Positions 24,470 through 32,701 of a stretch of 64,000 bases of DNA are shown here, piece by piece. The notes beneath the pieces were generated by a model. That model was not told where the DNA came from. It did not search any database and worked only from the letters and a program-made list of their open reading frames with translations. Made by a program: the position numbers and the translations under genes. The stretch's first letter is position 1. Every line of letters starts with the position of its first letter. This stretch comes from Haladaptatus litoreus (GTDB lineage Archaea; Halobacteriota; Halobacteria; Halobacteriales; Haladaptataceae), in NCBI RefSeq assembly GCF_900156425.1, contig NZ_FTNO01000007.1, forward strand, positions 1 through 64,000, given 5' to 3'.

Positions 24470-25033
24470 ATGAGTACGGACACACCAAACACGACCGGTG
24501 ACGACGCACCCTCTCGTGCCGAACTCGTGTCACGTATCGAGGAGTTGGAAAACCAGCTCACCGAAGAGGATAGCCAACCGAAGATGTCTATCATCGCTAC
24601 CAAAGGAACACTTGACATGGCGTATCCGCCACTCATCCTTGCAAGCACTGCCGCCGCGTTCGGGTACGAGGTTACGGTCTTTCATACCTTCTGGGGGCTT
24701 GATATCCTCCACAAGGAGCGTTCGAAGCAGTTGAAGCTGAGTGCCGTCGGGAACCCGAGTATGCCCATGCCGAATGTCGTCGGTACGCTCCCCGGGATGG
24801 ATCGACTGACGACCGCGATGATGGAGAAGAAAATCGATGCCAACGACACCGCGACCATCGAGGAACTCATCCAGACCTCGCTCGATATGGGGGTGGAGTT
24901 TCAAGCATGTCAGATGACCATCGACCTGATGGACTACGATGAGGACGACTTCCATGATGGAGTCACCACCGGCGTTGGAGCGGCTACCGCCATACAGGAC
25001 ATGGCAGACGCTGATATCCAACTCCTTATCTGA
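24470..25033 (+). CDS. DsrE/F/DrsH-like protein (DsrE2 type)
   Basis: A 187-residue protein of the peroxiredoxin-like DsrE2 family. A coiled-coil-prone N-terminus (AELVSRIEELENQLTEED) precedes the domain with ATKGTLDMAYPPLILASTAA, TVFHTFWGLDILHK, and MGVEFQACQMTIDLM, where the Cys is the expected sulfur carrier. DsrE2 proteins are membrane-associated partners of TusA and rhodanese in sulfur oxidation. The third and last gene of the TusA operon. Confidence 0.85.
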   Translation: MSTDTPNTTGDDAPSRAELVSRIEELENQLTEEDSQPKMSIIATKGTLDMAYPPLILASTAAAFGYEVTVFHTFWGLDILHKERSKQLKLSAVGNPSMPMPNVVGTLPGMDRLTTAMMEKKIDANDTATIEELIQTSLDMGVEFQACQMTIDLMDYDEDDFHDGVTTGVGAATAIQDMADADIQLLI

Positions 25034-25417
25034 CCGACTCCTTGCCTGACTCTATCGAGCCCAGATCTCGTTCAGTCCCGAAGAATGACCGCCAACCAGG
25101 CTCTCGTCAAGACGTTAGATTTCCACCTCAACATCGGAGGGCGAGACAAGTATTTTCGTCAATTTCAATATACTAGTGGAATGAGTTTTGTCGGTAACGG
25201 AGCCAATCTAAGGGTATTGTAGTAATCGGAGTGCGGTCGCTGGATGCACTGCTCTCTGCTACCGCCTAACTCATTCGGAAGTGACATTCATGAAATAGGA
25301 CTTGAGTTCGTTATGACAGCAAAATCCTTTAAGAGATGACTCGGAATCAGCACTCCGTTTATTCCATCTTTTGGTAAGAGTACATTCTTGATACTGCCTG
25401 TAAACTGTTCTCCGGTC
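25034..25417. other. Gene-poor stretch
   Basis: A 46-codon plus frame at 25087 is not recognisable. No repeats or hairpins stand out. It separates the sulfur cluster from the thiol-disulfide cluster. Confidence 0.4.
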
Positions 25418-25855
25418 TCAGGGACTCTCCGAGTTAACTGCGCGCTCACATAATTCACAGTTTTGTCGCTGTCGGGAATAAAGGAGTCCAACGAAAAGCA
25501 GGACTGATATAACACCTAAGAGTGGGCGATACGGATCAATATATGTCATTAGTATGGAATTGCTGAACAGTGCGAGTAAGAACACGTTACAGATCGGACA
25601 GCTGAAGGCGAGGAAGCCAATAATGGTACTACCAAGAGCTAGGCGGTCGTTCCCTGAACGATCAGTTGTAGGTTGTTGGGCGACGTAAATACCAGCAAAT
25701 AGTGCTGTGAGGATGAGAAACGTATAATCGAACAGCGTTCGTGGTACCATCCGAACGTACAGTGGGTTCGGAAGAAGCCCTGTTACAACACCAAACAGGA
25801 AAAACGACCCGACGCTGACTACCGTTCCCTTGACAATTGTAGTGCGTAGCAGCAT
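25418..25855 (-). CDS. Membrane protein with CPIC motif
   Basis: A 145-residue protein with four helices. The third begins FLAFSCPICNVFLLALFSNS, placing a CxxC pair at the membrane face, and the C-terminal tail has a second pair (NCELCERA). Membrane CxxC pairs of this kind pass electrons or disulfides. It resembles the protein at 28820 in length, span count and having a Cys pair before a Gly/Leu-rich helix. It is transcribed away from the CcdA-like gene. Confidence 0.6.
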   Translation of the reverse strand: MLLRTTIVKGTVVSVGSFFLFGVVTGLLPNPLYVRMVPRTLFDYTFLILTALFAGIYVAQQPTTDRSGNDRLALGSTIIGFLAFSCPICNVFLLALFSNSILMTYIDPYRPLLGVISVLLFVGLLYSRQRQNCELCERAVNSESP

Positions 25856-26058
25856 TTACTTGGTCAACACTCGTGACGAGCATAAAATAGAATGACGAGT
25901 TGCTGGCTCAGAAAAAACCCCCGTGTATTTAGAGAGCAACTCATCATACACCGGAATGTGAATACGCTCTTGAGATCACAGGCCTTCTCCTTGATGACCA
26001 GCACATGTTGTTCACTTTTATTCGCTTGCTCAGATGATTCACCAGCCGAAGGTAGACA

Positions 26059-27033
26059 ATGACTACAATTGAACAGCCGTCGTTGCTGACAGCAGCATAC
26101 GCTGCGGGCGTGCTGATGTTTTTCGCCCCGTGTAGCGTCGGCTTGCTGCCAGCGTATCTGACGTATTATTTCACCAATGATTCGGCTCAAGTTGGAACCG
26201 AAAATACCGTTTCCGGCCCAACGAAATCCAAATCGAAGATAACATTACCTAGCGAATCGCGGGATCTCGCTCGGCAATTGCTCCTCGGGAACGGGATTCT
26301 GCTCTTTTTCATGGGTGCAATTCCGCTGTTCTACATGGCAACCGCTGGGATCCGGGTGTTGTTACCTGGCTATCACTTTGTTGTACCGCTTGCGAAACTT
26401 GGGACGGGAAGCTATCTCCCGCCGGTCACTGCCGTGTTCGTTGGTACAATACTGTCAGTCGTCGGTAGCGGTCGAAGCAGCGCATTTAGAGGACTTCGTA
26501 TCGGAACGGTTGCCACTTTCGGCATTGTTCTGCTCTATCTACTCGTCGGTGGTGTCGTTCTCATTGTCGGACAGTGGATCCAGCCGTATGTCGCGTCGCT
26601 AGAGTTACTCGTTGGACCGCTTATTGTTGTGCTTGGAGTCGCATACTATCGCGGAATTTCACCGTTACGACCGATTAAACTCCCACAACGTGGGGAAGTA
26701 TCGAACTCAGAATTCTTTACGTTCGGGGTGTTCTACGGTATCGGAAGCCTTGCCTGTAATCTCCCTATCTTTCTTGGCATCGTGCTGTCATCATTCTTTA
26801 CGGCGGGTCTTCTCTCTGGATTAGCCGTCTTTGTGGCATTCGCTGCAGGAATGGGAACTCTCATGATCGGGCTAAGCGTCGTCGCAAGCCTCTCGAAGGG
26901 ATCTCTTTCACTCGGACAGCACGCCGCTTGTGCCCGAACGCTTGGTAGTTCGGCATTTGTACTTATTGGTCTTCACGTGACGTGGTTTACGCTCCGATCA
27001 TTTGGTTATATTTCAGTTGGCGAGCTGTTTTAA
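26059..27033 (+). CDS. CcdA/DsbD-like thiol-electron carrier
   Basis: A 324-residue polytopic protein of the CcdA/DsbD transmembrane family, which carries reducing power from cytoplasmic thioredoxin to extracytoplasmic thiol proteins. The two hallmark Cys lie in matching positions of the two internal repeats: FFAPCSVGLLPAYL (Cys 25) and IGSLACNLPIFLG (about Cys 233). A polar loop of about 40 residues follows helix one. Eight helices fit the family, though the protein is longer than typical CcdA (about 230). Next to DsbA-like lipoproteins it presumably keeps them reduced or recycles them. Confidence 0.82.
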   Translation: MTTIEQPSLLTAAYAAGVLMFFAPCSVGLLPAYLTYYFTNDSAQVGTENTVSGPTKSKSKITLPSESRDLARQLLLGNGILLFFMGAIPLFYMATAGIRVLLPGYHFVVPLAKLGTGSYLPPVTAVFVGTILSVVGSGRSSAFRGLRIGTVATFGIVLLYLLVGGVVLIVGQWIQPYVASLELLVGPLIVVLGVAYYRGISPLRPIKLPQRGEVSNSEFFTFGVFYGIGSLACNLPIFLGIVLSSFFTAGLLSGLAVFVAFAAGMGTLMIGLSVVASLSKGSLSLGQHAACARTLGSSAFVLIGLHVTWFTLRSFGYISVGELF

Positions 27034-27242
27034 CCCTCACTCATTTTAATCGCGTATGATAGTGCACCGGTGTCTCCATAAGTTACCCTTTTGTTGGTAC
27101 TTTTCGGAACAATTGCCCACATTTTGCGCTATCAGTCTGTTGCTGGAATCGGTGAGTGGTCGAGTGATGGCATTTGGTTTCAGACCTCAATGAACGAACG
27201 CCAGTTCAGGAAACCATCCAGACTGTGCCAGCCAAATAGGCA

Positions 27243-27506
27243 TCACCCATACAACGAGTAAAGGACACATCCCATTCCGAGTGCAATCAATACTGTTTGG
27301 GCGACGCCAAATGTAGCAGATGAAATATTCAACGTTTGTATCAGCGAACATCCCATCGTTCCACCAATAGTAAGGAATATAAAACCAATAGAAACGAATA
27401 GCATTGGCTCACTTTGGTTGCGACGGTAGCCACGAAACCCCTGATATGCAATGAGCAGTCCAAGCGCCATCACAAGCAACTTCCCCACGAACAACTCAAT
27501 ACGCAT
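27243..27506 (-). CDS. DUF7521-like small membrane protein
   Basis: An 87-residue protein (ATG 27506, MRIELFVGKLLVMA) with three hydrophobic helices. The ATG shares its A with the TAA of the upstream HTH gene, so the two are coupled. HTH plus three-helix membrane protein pairs of this type (DUF7521 with an ArsR-like regulator) recur in haloarchaea. Function unknown. Confidence 0.7.
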   Translation of the reverse strand: MRIELFVGKLLVMALGLLIAYQGFRGYRRNQSEPMLFVSIGFIFLTIGGTMGCSLIQTLNISSATFGVAQTVLIALGMGCVLYSLYG

Positions 27507-27880
27507 TATTGATCTCCTCTCATGTCTTCCCACACCTGCGTAAATCGGTCGGCAGTATCGCGCTCAGTGACACGTACGGAAAGGTCACCGTCGACAATGT
27601 TGATTCCGACATGTTCAACGGCCGCTTTGTAGACTGCCCGATGATTACCGTCAGCCTCCAGCTGGGTCTGTTTTTCGATTAAGTTTGTCTCCTCAAGATC
27701 GTTCAACCGGCGGTAGATGGTCGGGAGCGACGCATCGCATTCAGTGCTAAGAGTCTGGGCTGACATCGGTTGTTTGCTTGTTTTAGTGAGGATAGCACGG
27801 GCGTACTCATCGTCCAGCAAGCTGAGCAACTCGGCTGGACTCGGATCCTCACTCACACACGGATTAGGAATGGGGTTCAT
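27506..27880 (-). CDS. ArsR-like winged-helix regulator
   Basis: A 124-residue protein whose residues 15-85 form a winged HTH: LLSLLDDEYARAILTKTSKQ, AQTLSTECDASLPTIYRRLN. The C-terminal part (HVGINIVDGDLSVRVTERDT) is typical of the haloarchaeal family paired with DUF7521. It is divergent from the first DsbA-like gene (27963), with an 82-base gap, so it may control that operon. Confidence 0.82.
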   Translation of the reverse strand: MNPIPNPCVSEDPSPAELLSLLDDEYARAILTKTSKQPMSAQTLSTECDASLPTIYRRLNDLEETNLIEKQTQLEADGNHRAVYKAAVEHVGINIVDGDLSVRVTERDTADRFTQVWEDMRGDQ

Positions 27881-27962
27881 TTAAAGGATGTCCAGTGGTT
27901 TCAAACTCAGAAAACGAGCAGGTAGATTATGACCTCTCCGCGTCTCGCTTGAGATAACAATC

Positions 27963-28823
27963 ATGTCTGACAGCGTCGATAAAAATAGCCGACGTGCATT
28001 CCTTGGGACTGCCGGAATGCTGCTCACGGGGTTAGCAGGCTGTACGAGTACCAATACCGGATCTGACGAACAACCTACAACAAAGCGAAGCACTACCACA
28101 GATAGCACGAGGACTACATCCAAGACGTACACTGAAACGACTGGGACACAAACGACAACCGAAACCAGTACACAAGAGGATACAACGAGTACTACCGCCT
28201 CTAAACCCCAATCATTGGTATACGCAAGCACTAAAACAACTGACTTTGGAATTAACCTAAAAGATAACCCTCTAATGGGATCACCTGATGCGCCCGTAGA
28301 TCTCTATTACTGGAGTGACTATCAGTGCCCATTTTGCAATCGATTTGAACAAGATACCTTCCCAAAACTCCTTGACGAGTATATTAAACCAGGAAAGGTA
28401 CGTCTTGTCATTCTCGAATATGTAACTATTGGAGACGCCTCAAAGACAGCGGCTCGAATGGCAAAATGTGTGTGGCGACAGGTACAGGAAGAGGATCCAG
28501 ACGCATTCAAACGCTGGCATGCCTCGATATTCGACGCGCAAAAGAAACCAAACTCAGGGTGGGCAACAAAGCAAAATCTGCTCGAGATCACAGAAGGCGT
28601 GAAGGGCGTTGATGCGAGCGCAGTCGAGTCATGTTTGCAAAAGAACAACCAGTCTTTAGCAGCAAGCGTTGCTGCGGACAAACAAGCCGGAAAGGACAAG
28701 GGCGTCAATGTAACACCGACGTTTATTTTTGACAACTCTACGTCAAACGGGATGCCCTCGTCCATTCAAGGTGCACAACCATATCCTCGCTTTGAAGCAA
28801 CAATTAAAGAGGTAATGAAATGA
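27963..28823 (+). CDS. DsbA-like Tat lipoprotein 1
   Basis: A 286-residue secreted thiol-disulfide oxidoreductase. Signal: SRRAFLGTAGMLLTGLAGC (Tat motif plus lipobox Cys). A Thr/Ser-rich linker covers residues 35-85. The thioredoxin-like domain has DLYYWSDYQCPFCNRFEQDT with active-site CPFC at residues 122-125, an inserted helical domain (residues 170-225) and the cis-Pro strand GVNVTPTFIFDN. It sits outside the cell, anchored to the membrane. The stop overlaps the start of the next membrane protein. Confidence 0.88.
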   Translation: MSDSVDKNSRRAFLGTAGMLLTGLAGCTSTNTGSDEQPTTKRSTTTDSTRTTSKTYTETTGTQTTTETSTQEDTTSTTASKPQSLVYASTKTTDFGINLKDNPLMGSPDAPVDLYYWSDYQCPFCNRFEQDTFPKLLDEYIKPGKVRLVILEYVTIGDASKTAARMAKCVWRQVQEEDPDAFKRWHASIFDAQKKPNSGWATKQNLLEITEGVKGVDASAVESCLQKNNQSLAASVAADKQAGKDKGVNVTPTFIFDNSTSNGMPSSIQGAQPYPRFEATIKEVMK

Positions 28824-29356
28824 GCGAACAAACCCGAGTTCGCCGATGGAGTGCAGATCTACAAAGCGCACTCGCATTCCCAACAACCTCGATTTCGCGA
28901 GTCATTAGTGCCATCCTCATTGCGATTGTGACGTATGTATTACTGATACTCTCAACCTTTCCGGAAATGTCGATACAGATGCTCGGTGCGGGGCTGCAAT
29001 GGTTCGATGACACGATGATTCTGCTGACTGAAAACGTGTTGGCAACCAATGGATGGTTCGGTCTCGTCCTTATTATCTCGTACGCTGTGCTAACTGGTGT
29101 TGCCATCGTTAACGTCGTAGCGCAAATAAGCGTGACTGGTATCTCCAGCCTGTCTGATCTGATAGGAGTATTGCCGGGGCTCGTTGCATCAGGGTGTGCC
29201 AGTTGCGGTGCTGGATTACTAGGTTTTCTTGGATTTGCCGGTGCCATGGCTGCGATGCCATTTCATGGTGATTTGCTCCGGGTTGGTGGGATCATTCTCC
29301 TCCTAGCATTCCTTGCCCGTGCAGGCGACCCCCGTGAATGTCGACTTAATATATGA
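28820..29356 (+). CDS. Membrane protein with CASC motif
   Basis: A 178-residue protein with four helices. The third region reads PGLVASGCASCGAGLLGFLG, a CxxC pair at the membrane surface; the C-terminus has a further Cys (PRECRLNI). The start overlaps the stop of DsbA-like protein 1 by four bases. It resembles the CPIC protein at 25418 in outline. Likely redox partner of the DsbA-like protein, in the role that DsbB or VKOR plays in other organisms, though it is neither by sequence. Confidence 0.62.
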   Translation: MSEQTRVRRWSADLQSALAFPTTSISRVISAILIAIVTYVLLILSTFPEMSIQMLGAGLQWFDDTMILLTENVLATNGWFGLVLIISYAVLTGVAIVNVVAQISVTGISSLSDLIGVLPGLVASGCASCGAGLLGFLGFAGAMAAMPFHGDLLRVGGIILLLAFLARAGDPRECRLNI

Positions 29357-29467
29357 ACGAATTCACCATGCACTGCTCTACACACAGACGAACTCATAGA
29401 AAGCAGCGTCTGATTCAGAAAACTAGCGAACGGCACTGTGAAATAGGATCCGGAGAGAAAGATCACA

Positions 29468-30244
29468 ATGCGTGATGTCAATGGATCAAAATCCCGACGT
29501 CTATTTCTCGAAACCGTGACTGGATCCCTATCTGCGATAGCTGGCTGCACGAGTATCTTGCCGTCGTCCAGCAATGATTCAGAAACTGAGGGCAATACCA
29601 CCAGTAGCCATAGTTCAAATCGGAACTCAACTTCCCTGCTGTATGCGACAGAGAAGACAACAAAATTCGGTATCGATTTACAAGGCAATCCAGTGATCGG
29701 GGCAGCAGATGCACCGCTCGATATGTACTATTGGAGTGACTATCAGTGCCCATTTTGTCAAAAATTCGATCAAAACACTTCCGATAAAATACTTAATAAC
29801 TATGTGAAATCAGGCGACGTCAGAATCGTAGTCCTTGAAAAACCCTACATAGGCCAAGCATCAGAAACAGCAGCTCAGATGGCAAAATGTGTGTGGCAAA
29901 AAGTACGCAATGAGAACCCAGATGCATTCAAGCGCTGGCATTCGACTATGTTCGATAAACAGGGAAAAGAAAACTCGGGGTGGGCTCAGCGGTCGAACCT
30001 ATTAGAGATAACCGACAGCGTTCAAGGTGTTGATGCTACTGCGGTTGCGTCTTGTATGAAAAAGAATAAAAAAGCCGTGCGAGCAAGTATTGATGACGAT
30101 ATAAAGGCATCTGAAACCAATGGAATTCGGGGAACACCCGCGTTCATTATCTTTGATAGAGAGTCGACGAAAGCAGGTAAAATTGTTGGCGCACAGCCAT
30201 ATTCATTGTTTAAAAAGGCTTTTAGAAAGGTCGATAATGCATAA
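29468..30244 (+). CDS. DsbA-like Tat lipoprotein 2
   Basis: A 258-residue paralogue of the protein at 27963. Signal SRRLFLETVTGSLSAIAGC, a short Ser/Asn-rich linker, then the domain with DMYYWSDYQCPFCQKFDQNT (CPFC at about residues 94-97) and cis-Pro strand IRGTPAFIIFDRE. Identity to the first copy is high around the active site and the helical insert (AAQMAKCVWQKVRNENPDAF), so it arose by tandem duplication. Sequence is visibly more AT-rich than the first copy. Confidence 0.86.
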   Translation: MRDVNGSKSRRLFLETVTGSLSAIAGCTSILPSSSNDSETEGNTTSSHSSNRNSTSLLYATEKTTKFGIDLQGNPVIGAADAPLDMYYWSDYQCPFCQKFDQNTSDKILNNYVKSGDVRIVVLEKPYIGQASETAAQMAKCVWQKVRNENPDAFKRWHSTMFDKQGKENSGWAQRSNLLEITDSVQGVDATAVASCMKKNKKAVRASIDDDIKASETNGIRGTPAFIIFDRESTKAGKIVGAQPYSLFKKAFRKVDNA

Positions 30245-30478
30245 TATCGTCCACGATTGATACTGGGCGACTGAGATAGTACTGTAGCAGGTTTTTTATA
30301 TCGATGATGGTATAACAGGGGTGTTAAAGTTACAGCTTTCGCTTTAAAATACCTCGACTAATTTCTCGATGTCACATTTTGACACGCCTGACAGACTACC
30401 TTAGTTCTGCTTAGTGCGCTAATACTCAGTCGTCTCCAGTAAAACAATAATGAAGATGACGCTGTTTTGCTGAAAACG
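30245..30478. other. Short stretch without genes
   Basis: AT-rich, no frames or repeats recognised. TTTTTTATAT at 30291-30300 might act as a weak terminator for the DsbA-like operon. Confidence 0.3.
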
Positions 30479-30619
30479 CTAGTCTTCGAGGTTGGCAACG
30501 TGCGCTGCAACAGCCGTAAGGCTCTCGGCTGCAACACCATTTTCTCGCGCTTCAACCCGCTCACGGGCGCTCCGGATGTACTCCTGAGCGTTGATGTGCG
30601 CGGATTCGTTCTTGCTCAT
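30479..30619 (-). CDS. Small hypothetical protein
   Basis: A 46-residue, highly charged helical peptide (MSKNESAHINAQEYIRSARE, then ALTAVAAHVANLED-like end). It lies 37 bases after the gene at 30657 on the same strand. Unknown family; toxin-antitoxin-like size but no evidence. Confidence 0.35.
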   Translation of the reverse strand: MSKNESAHINAQEYIRSARERVEARENGVAAESLTAVAAHVANLED

Positions 30620-30656
30620 ACTACTAACTCGGAACTGAGGAACGATAACGATTGGG

Positions 30657-30980
30657 TCACAATCGACTTGCGAAGACGCGCTTCCCATCATCCCTCTGCG
30701 TAAGCAACTCAGATGCTCCTGCTCGTTGGAGATAGTCTGTCGCAAACTCTTCCCAGACGTGCTCATGCTCAACAGCATAGTACGCCCACGGATCATCAGC
30801 ATCGGGTGGATACGTCTCAAATGGAATCACAACATCGTTCTTTCTACGGACGCCAGTAACGCCCAGAGATTGAAGAAACGAAAAGAGGGCTGCTTTCCGA
30901 CGGACTGTGAGGATCCGCTTTGATTCACGAGTATACTCATTTTTCCCATTTGAAGTCGAATTCAGATGAGTGCAGGCCAT
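30657..30980 (-). CDS. Hypothetical protein
   Basis: A 107-residue protein with basic N-terminus (RESKRILTVRRKAALFSFLQ) and an acidic, aromatic-rich middle (DADDPWAYYAVEHEHVWEEF). It overlaps the end of the membrane-protein gene upstream by 19 bases. No domain recognised. With the two neighbouring minus-strand frames it may form a small operon. Confidence 0.5.
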   Translation of the reverse strand: MACTHLNSTSNGKNEYTRESKRILTVRRKAALFSFLQSLGVTGVRRKNDVVIPFETYPPDADDPWAYYAVEHEHVWEEFATDYLQRAGASELLTQRDDGKRVFASRL

Positions 30981-31354
30981 CTCCCGCGTCTTCCATGACT
31001 GGCCAGCGAGCTGACGATGAGGGCGGCTACGAAGCTTACACCGATGTGAATGGGGAAACTGAACACGTCATCTACACCGGGAACGTTGACATAGCTCATT
31101 CCCGCGATTGCGACGAACGCGACACCGAATGTCGCGTAAGCAACGAGGGCCGATGCAGCGATTCCCGAGAGGCGGTCAGCATATACGCTGACAATCCCGC
31201 CTACCAGCAGCCCGATGACGAGACCGACGAAGACGCCGATAATTCCTGTCGCAGGTGCTTCCCCGGCTCCGAGTAGTTCGATTGTTGCGGCACCAGTCAA
31301 TAAAAAGGTGGTGACGGCGGTACCCGCTCCGAGAGCTATTGTACGAGTGTTCAT
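30962..31354 (-). CDS. Four-span membrane protein
   Basis: A 130-residue protein from ATG 31354 (MNTRTIALGAGTAVTTFL); a longer frame upstream has no conserved look. Four hydrophobic segments: residues 5-27, 37-60, 66-88 and 100-118. Gly-rich helix GVFVGLVIGLLVGGIVSVYA. Family unknown, of a type common in haloarchaea. Confidence 0.62.
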   Translation of the reverse strand: MNTRTIALGAGTAVTTFLLTGAATIELLGAGEAPATGIIGVFVGLVIGLLVGGIVSVYADRLSGIAASALVAYATFGVAFVAIAGMSYVNVPGVDDVFSFPIHIGVSFVAALIVSSLASHGRRGRWPALI

Positions 31355-32193
31355 GGGAGTAATATCACGTTTATAGAACAAATAGTTGGAGCCTAATTCC
31401 CAAAAATCAAGACTCCCGCCACATTTGGAATCTAAGATATGCCTGCCCGATCTTTCAGTCAATTCACTGAGAGGGAACTGCCACTCGGCCAAAATATTCT
31501 GGTAGGTATTCCCGGTCGTCAGGCTCTTCCGATGCCTATCCACTCATTCCGTAGCTGATTGTGGTGAGCCACCTAAGGATGTGTTCATCCCATAACGCTG
31601 GGATTATCGCAGGTCAATGCTGCATTCAGGGAGCGAATCGGTCATTGTCTCTGATTTTCTAACGGTTGCTGCTCTCGCTGGCTAGTTTGTGGTCGACTTC
31701 CTCGATACTTACTCGCCAGTAGGCTACGTCTCGATTCGGTAAGTTCCATTCTACCTTGTTGACAGACAACTCGAAAATTTCGACTTCAGACGGGAAATTC
31801 GTCCAACGTGTCTTGATAGGATCGAATGGTCATTTGATGTGGCGTTCCCTGCTTTCGCGACTTCCGACGAACTCGTTTGAGCCAAAGAACTTCGCGTACA
31901 GGGGAATGACCCGGATGAGGATACTGGATCTTAATAGATCGGGAAAGTGCGCTCCGACGACACGGTTCCGGGTTATCCCTGGAAGTGAGGGTCCTCGTCG
32001 CTTGGACTGTCTGATCCCGAGTCGTCGTGCACAACCGAGAGACACGGCGACGACGAACGCGGTTCTGGAAGCAGTCAGAAGCTCGGTGTGAGTGTTTTGC
32101 GCTCACGCAGTCAGTACTACTCGTTTCAGCACAACAAGTAGACCACTCTATTAAACAGTACGTTCATTTAGATTCAGCACAGAATCCATAATA
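31355..32193. other. Long stretch without a supported gene
   Basis: About 840 bases. Frames on both strands are open for up to about 110 codons but have Arg-rich, unlikely composition. No repeats, palindromes or IS ends were recognised. The last 40 bases hold the promoter of the UspA gene. Confidence 0.45.
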
Positions 32194-32622
32194 ATGCCCG
32201 AAACCGTTCTCGTTCCGCTCGATGGGTCTCCACTTTCCGAGCGTGCTCTCAGGTACGCCATCGAAAAATTCTCGAAGGCTGTCATCACCACAATCCACGT
32301 TATTAACCCAGCTGACTCTCTTATCGACGTTGAGATGGGCGGACTCCCAGCCGCCAGCAACTGGTATGACAGGGCCCAAGAACGAGCCGACGGAATTCAC
32401 ACATCTGCGACGGAGTTTGCCGCAGATCATGATCTTGACCTCGATACTGTCACGGAAGTCGGCCGTCCAGCACGAGCGATACTCGAATACGCCGACGAAC
32501 ACGATGTCGATCAGATCGTGATGGGGAGCCACGGTCGGTCAGACATTGAACGGGCTATTTTGGGAAGTGTCGCCGAGACAGTTACGCGTCGAGCACGGGT
32601 TCCGGTGACAATCATCCGATGA
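32194..32622 (+). CDS. Universal stress protein (UspA family)
   Basis: A 142-residue USP with the ATP-binding signature split in the usual way: VLVPLDGSPLSERALRYAIE at the start and IVMGSHGRSDIERAILGSVA (G-2X-G-9X-G(S/T)) near residue 107, ending in PVTIIR. The full ATP-binding motif suggests an ATP-binding type. It lies 79 bases before the metal ATPase on the same strand and may be co-expressed under metal or oxidative stress. Confidence 0.92.
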   Translation: MPETVLVPLDGSPLSERALRYAIEKFSKAVITTIHVINPADSLIDVEMGGLPAASNWYDRAQERADGIHTSATEFAADHDLDLDTVTEVGRPARAILEYADEHDVDQIVMGSHGRSDIERAILGSVAETVTRRARVPVTIIR

Positions 32623-32701
32623 CTCTCTCCAGAATGAACTACGGCACCCGCTTGCCGAAGAACGCTACAGACAGTACCGAGACAGTGCCGGTGTATCGAA
32701 C

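Noticed and set aside
25087..25227. 46-codon frame between the two redox clusters as a halocin-like peptide
   Set aside because: No signal, no cysteine pattern and no conserved look; treated as non-coding.
25864..26190. Minus-strand frame with many Cys opposite the CcdA-like start
   Set aside because: It overlaps the well-supported plus-strand gene at 26059 and lacks haloarchaeal composition.
31786..32106. Arg-rich frames on both strands
   Set aside because: Very basic composition, no start context and no family; typical chance frames in GC-rich DNA.
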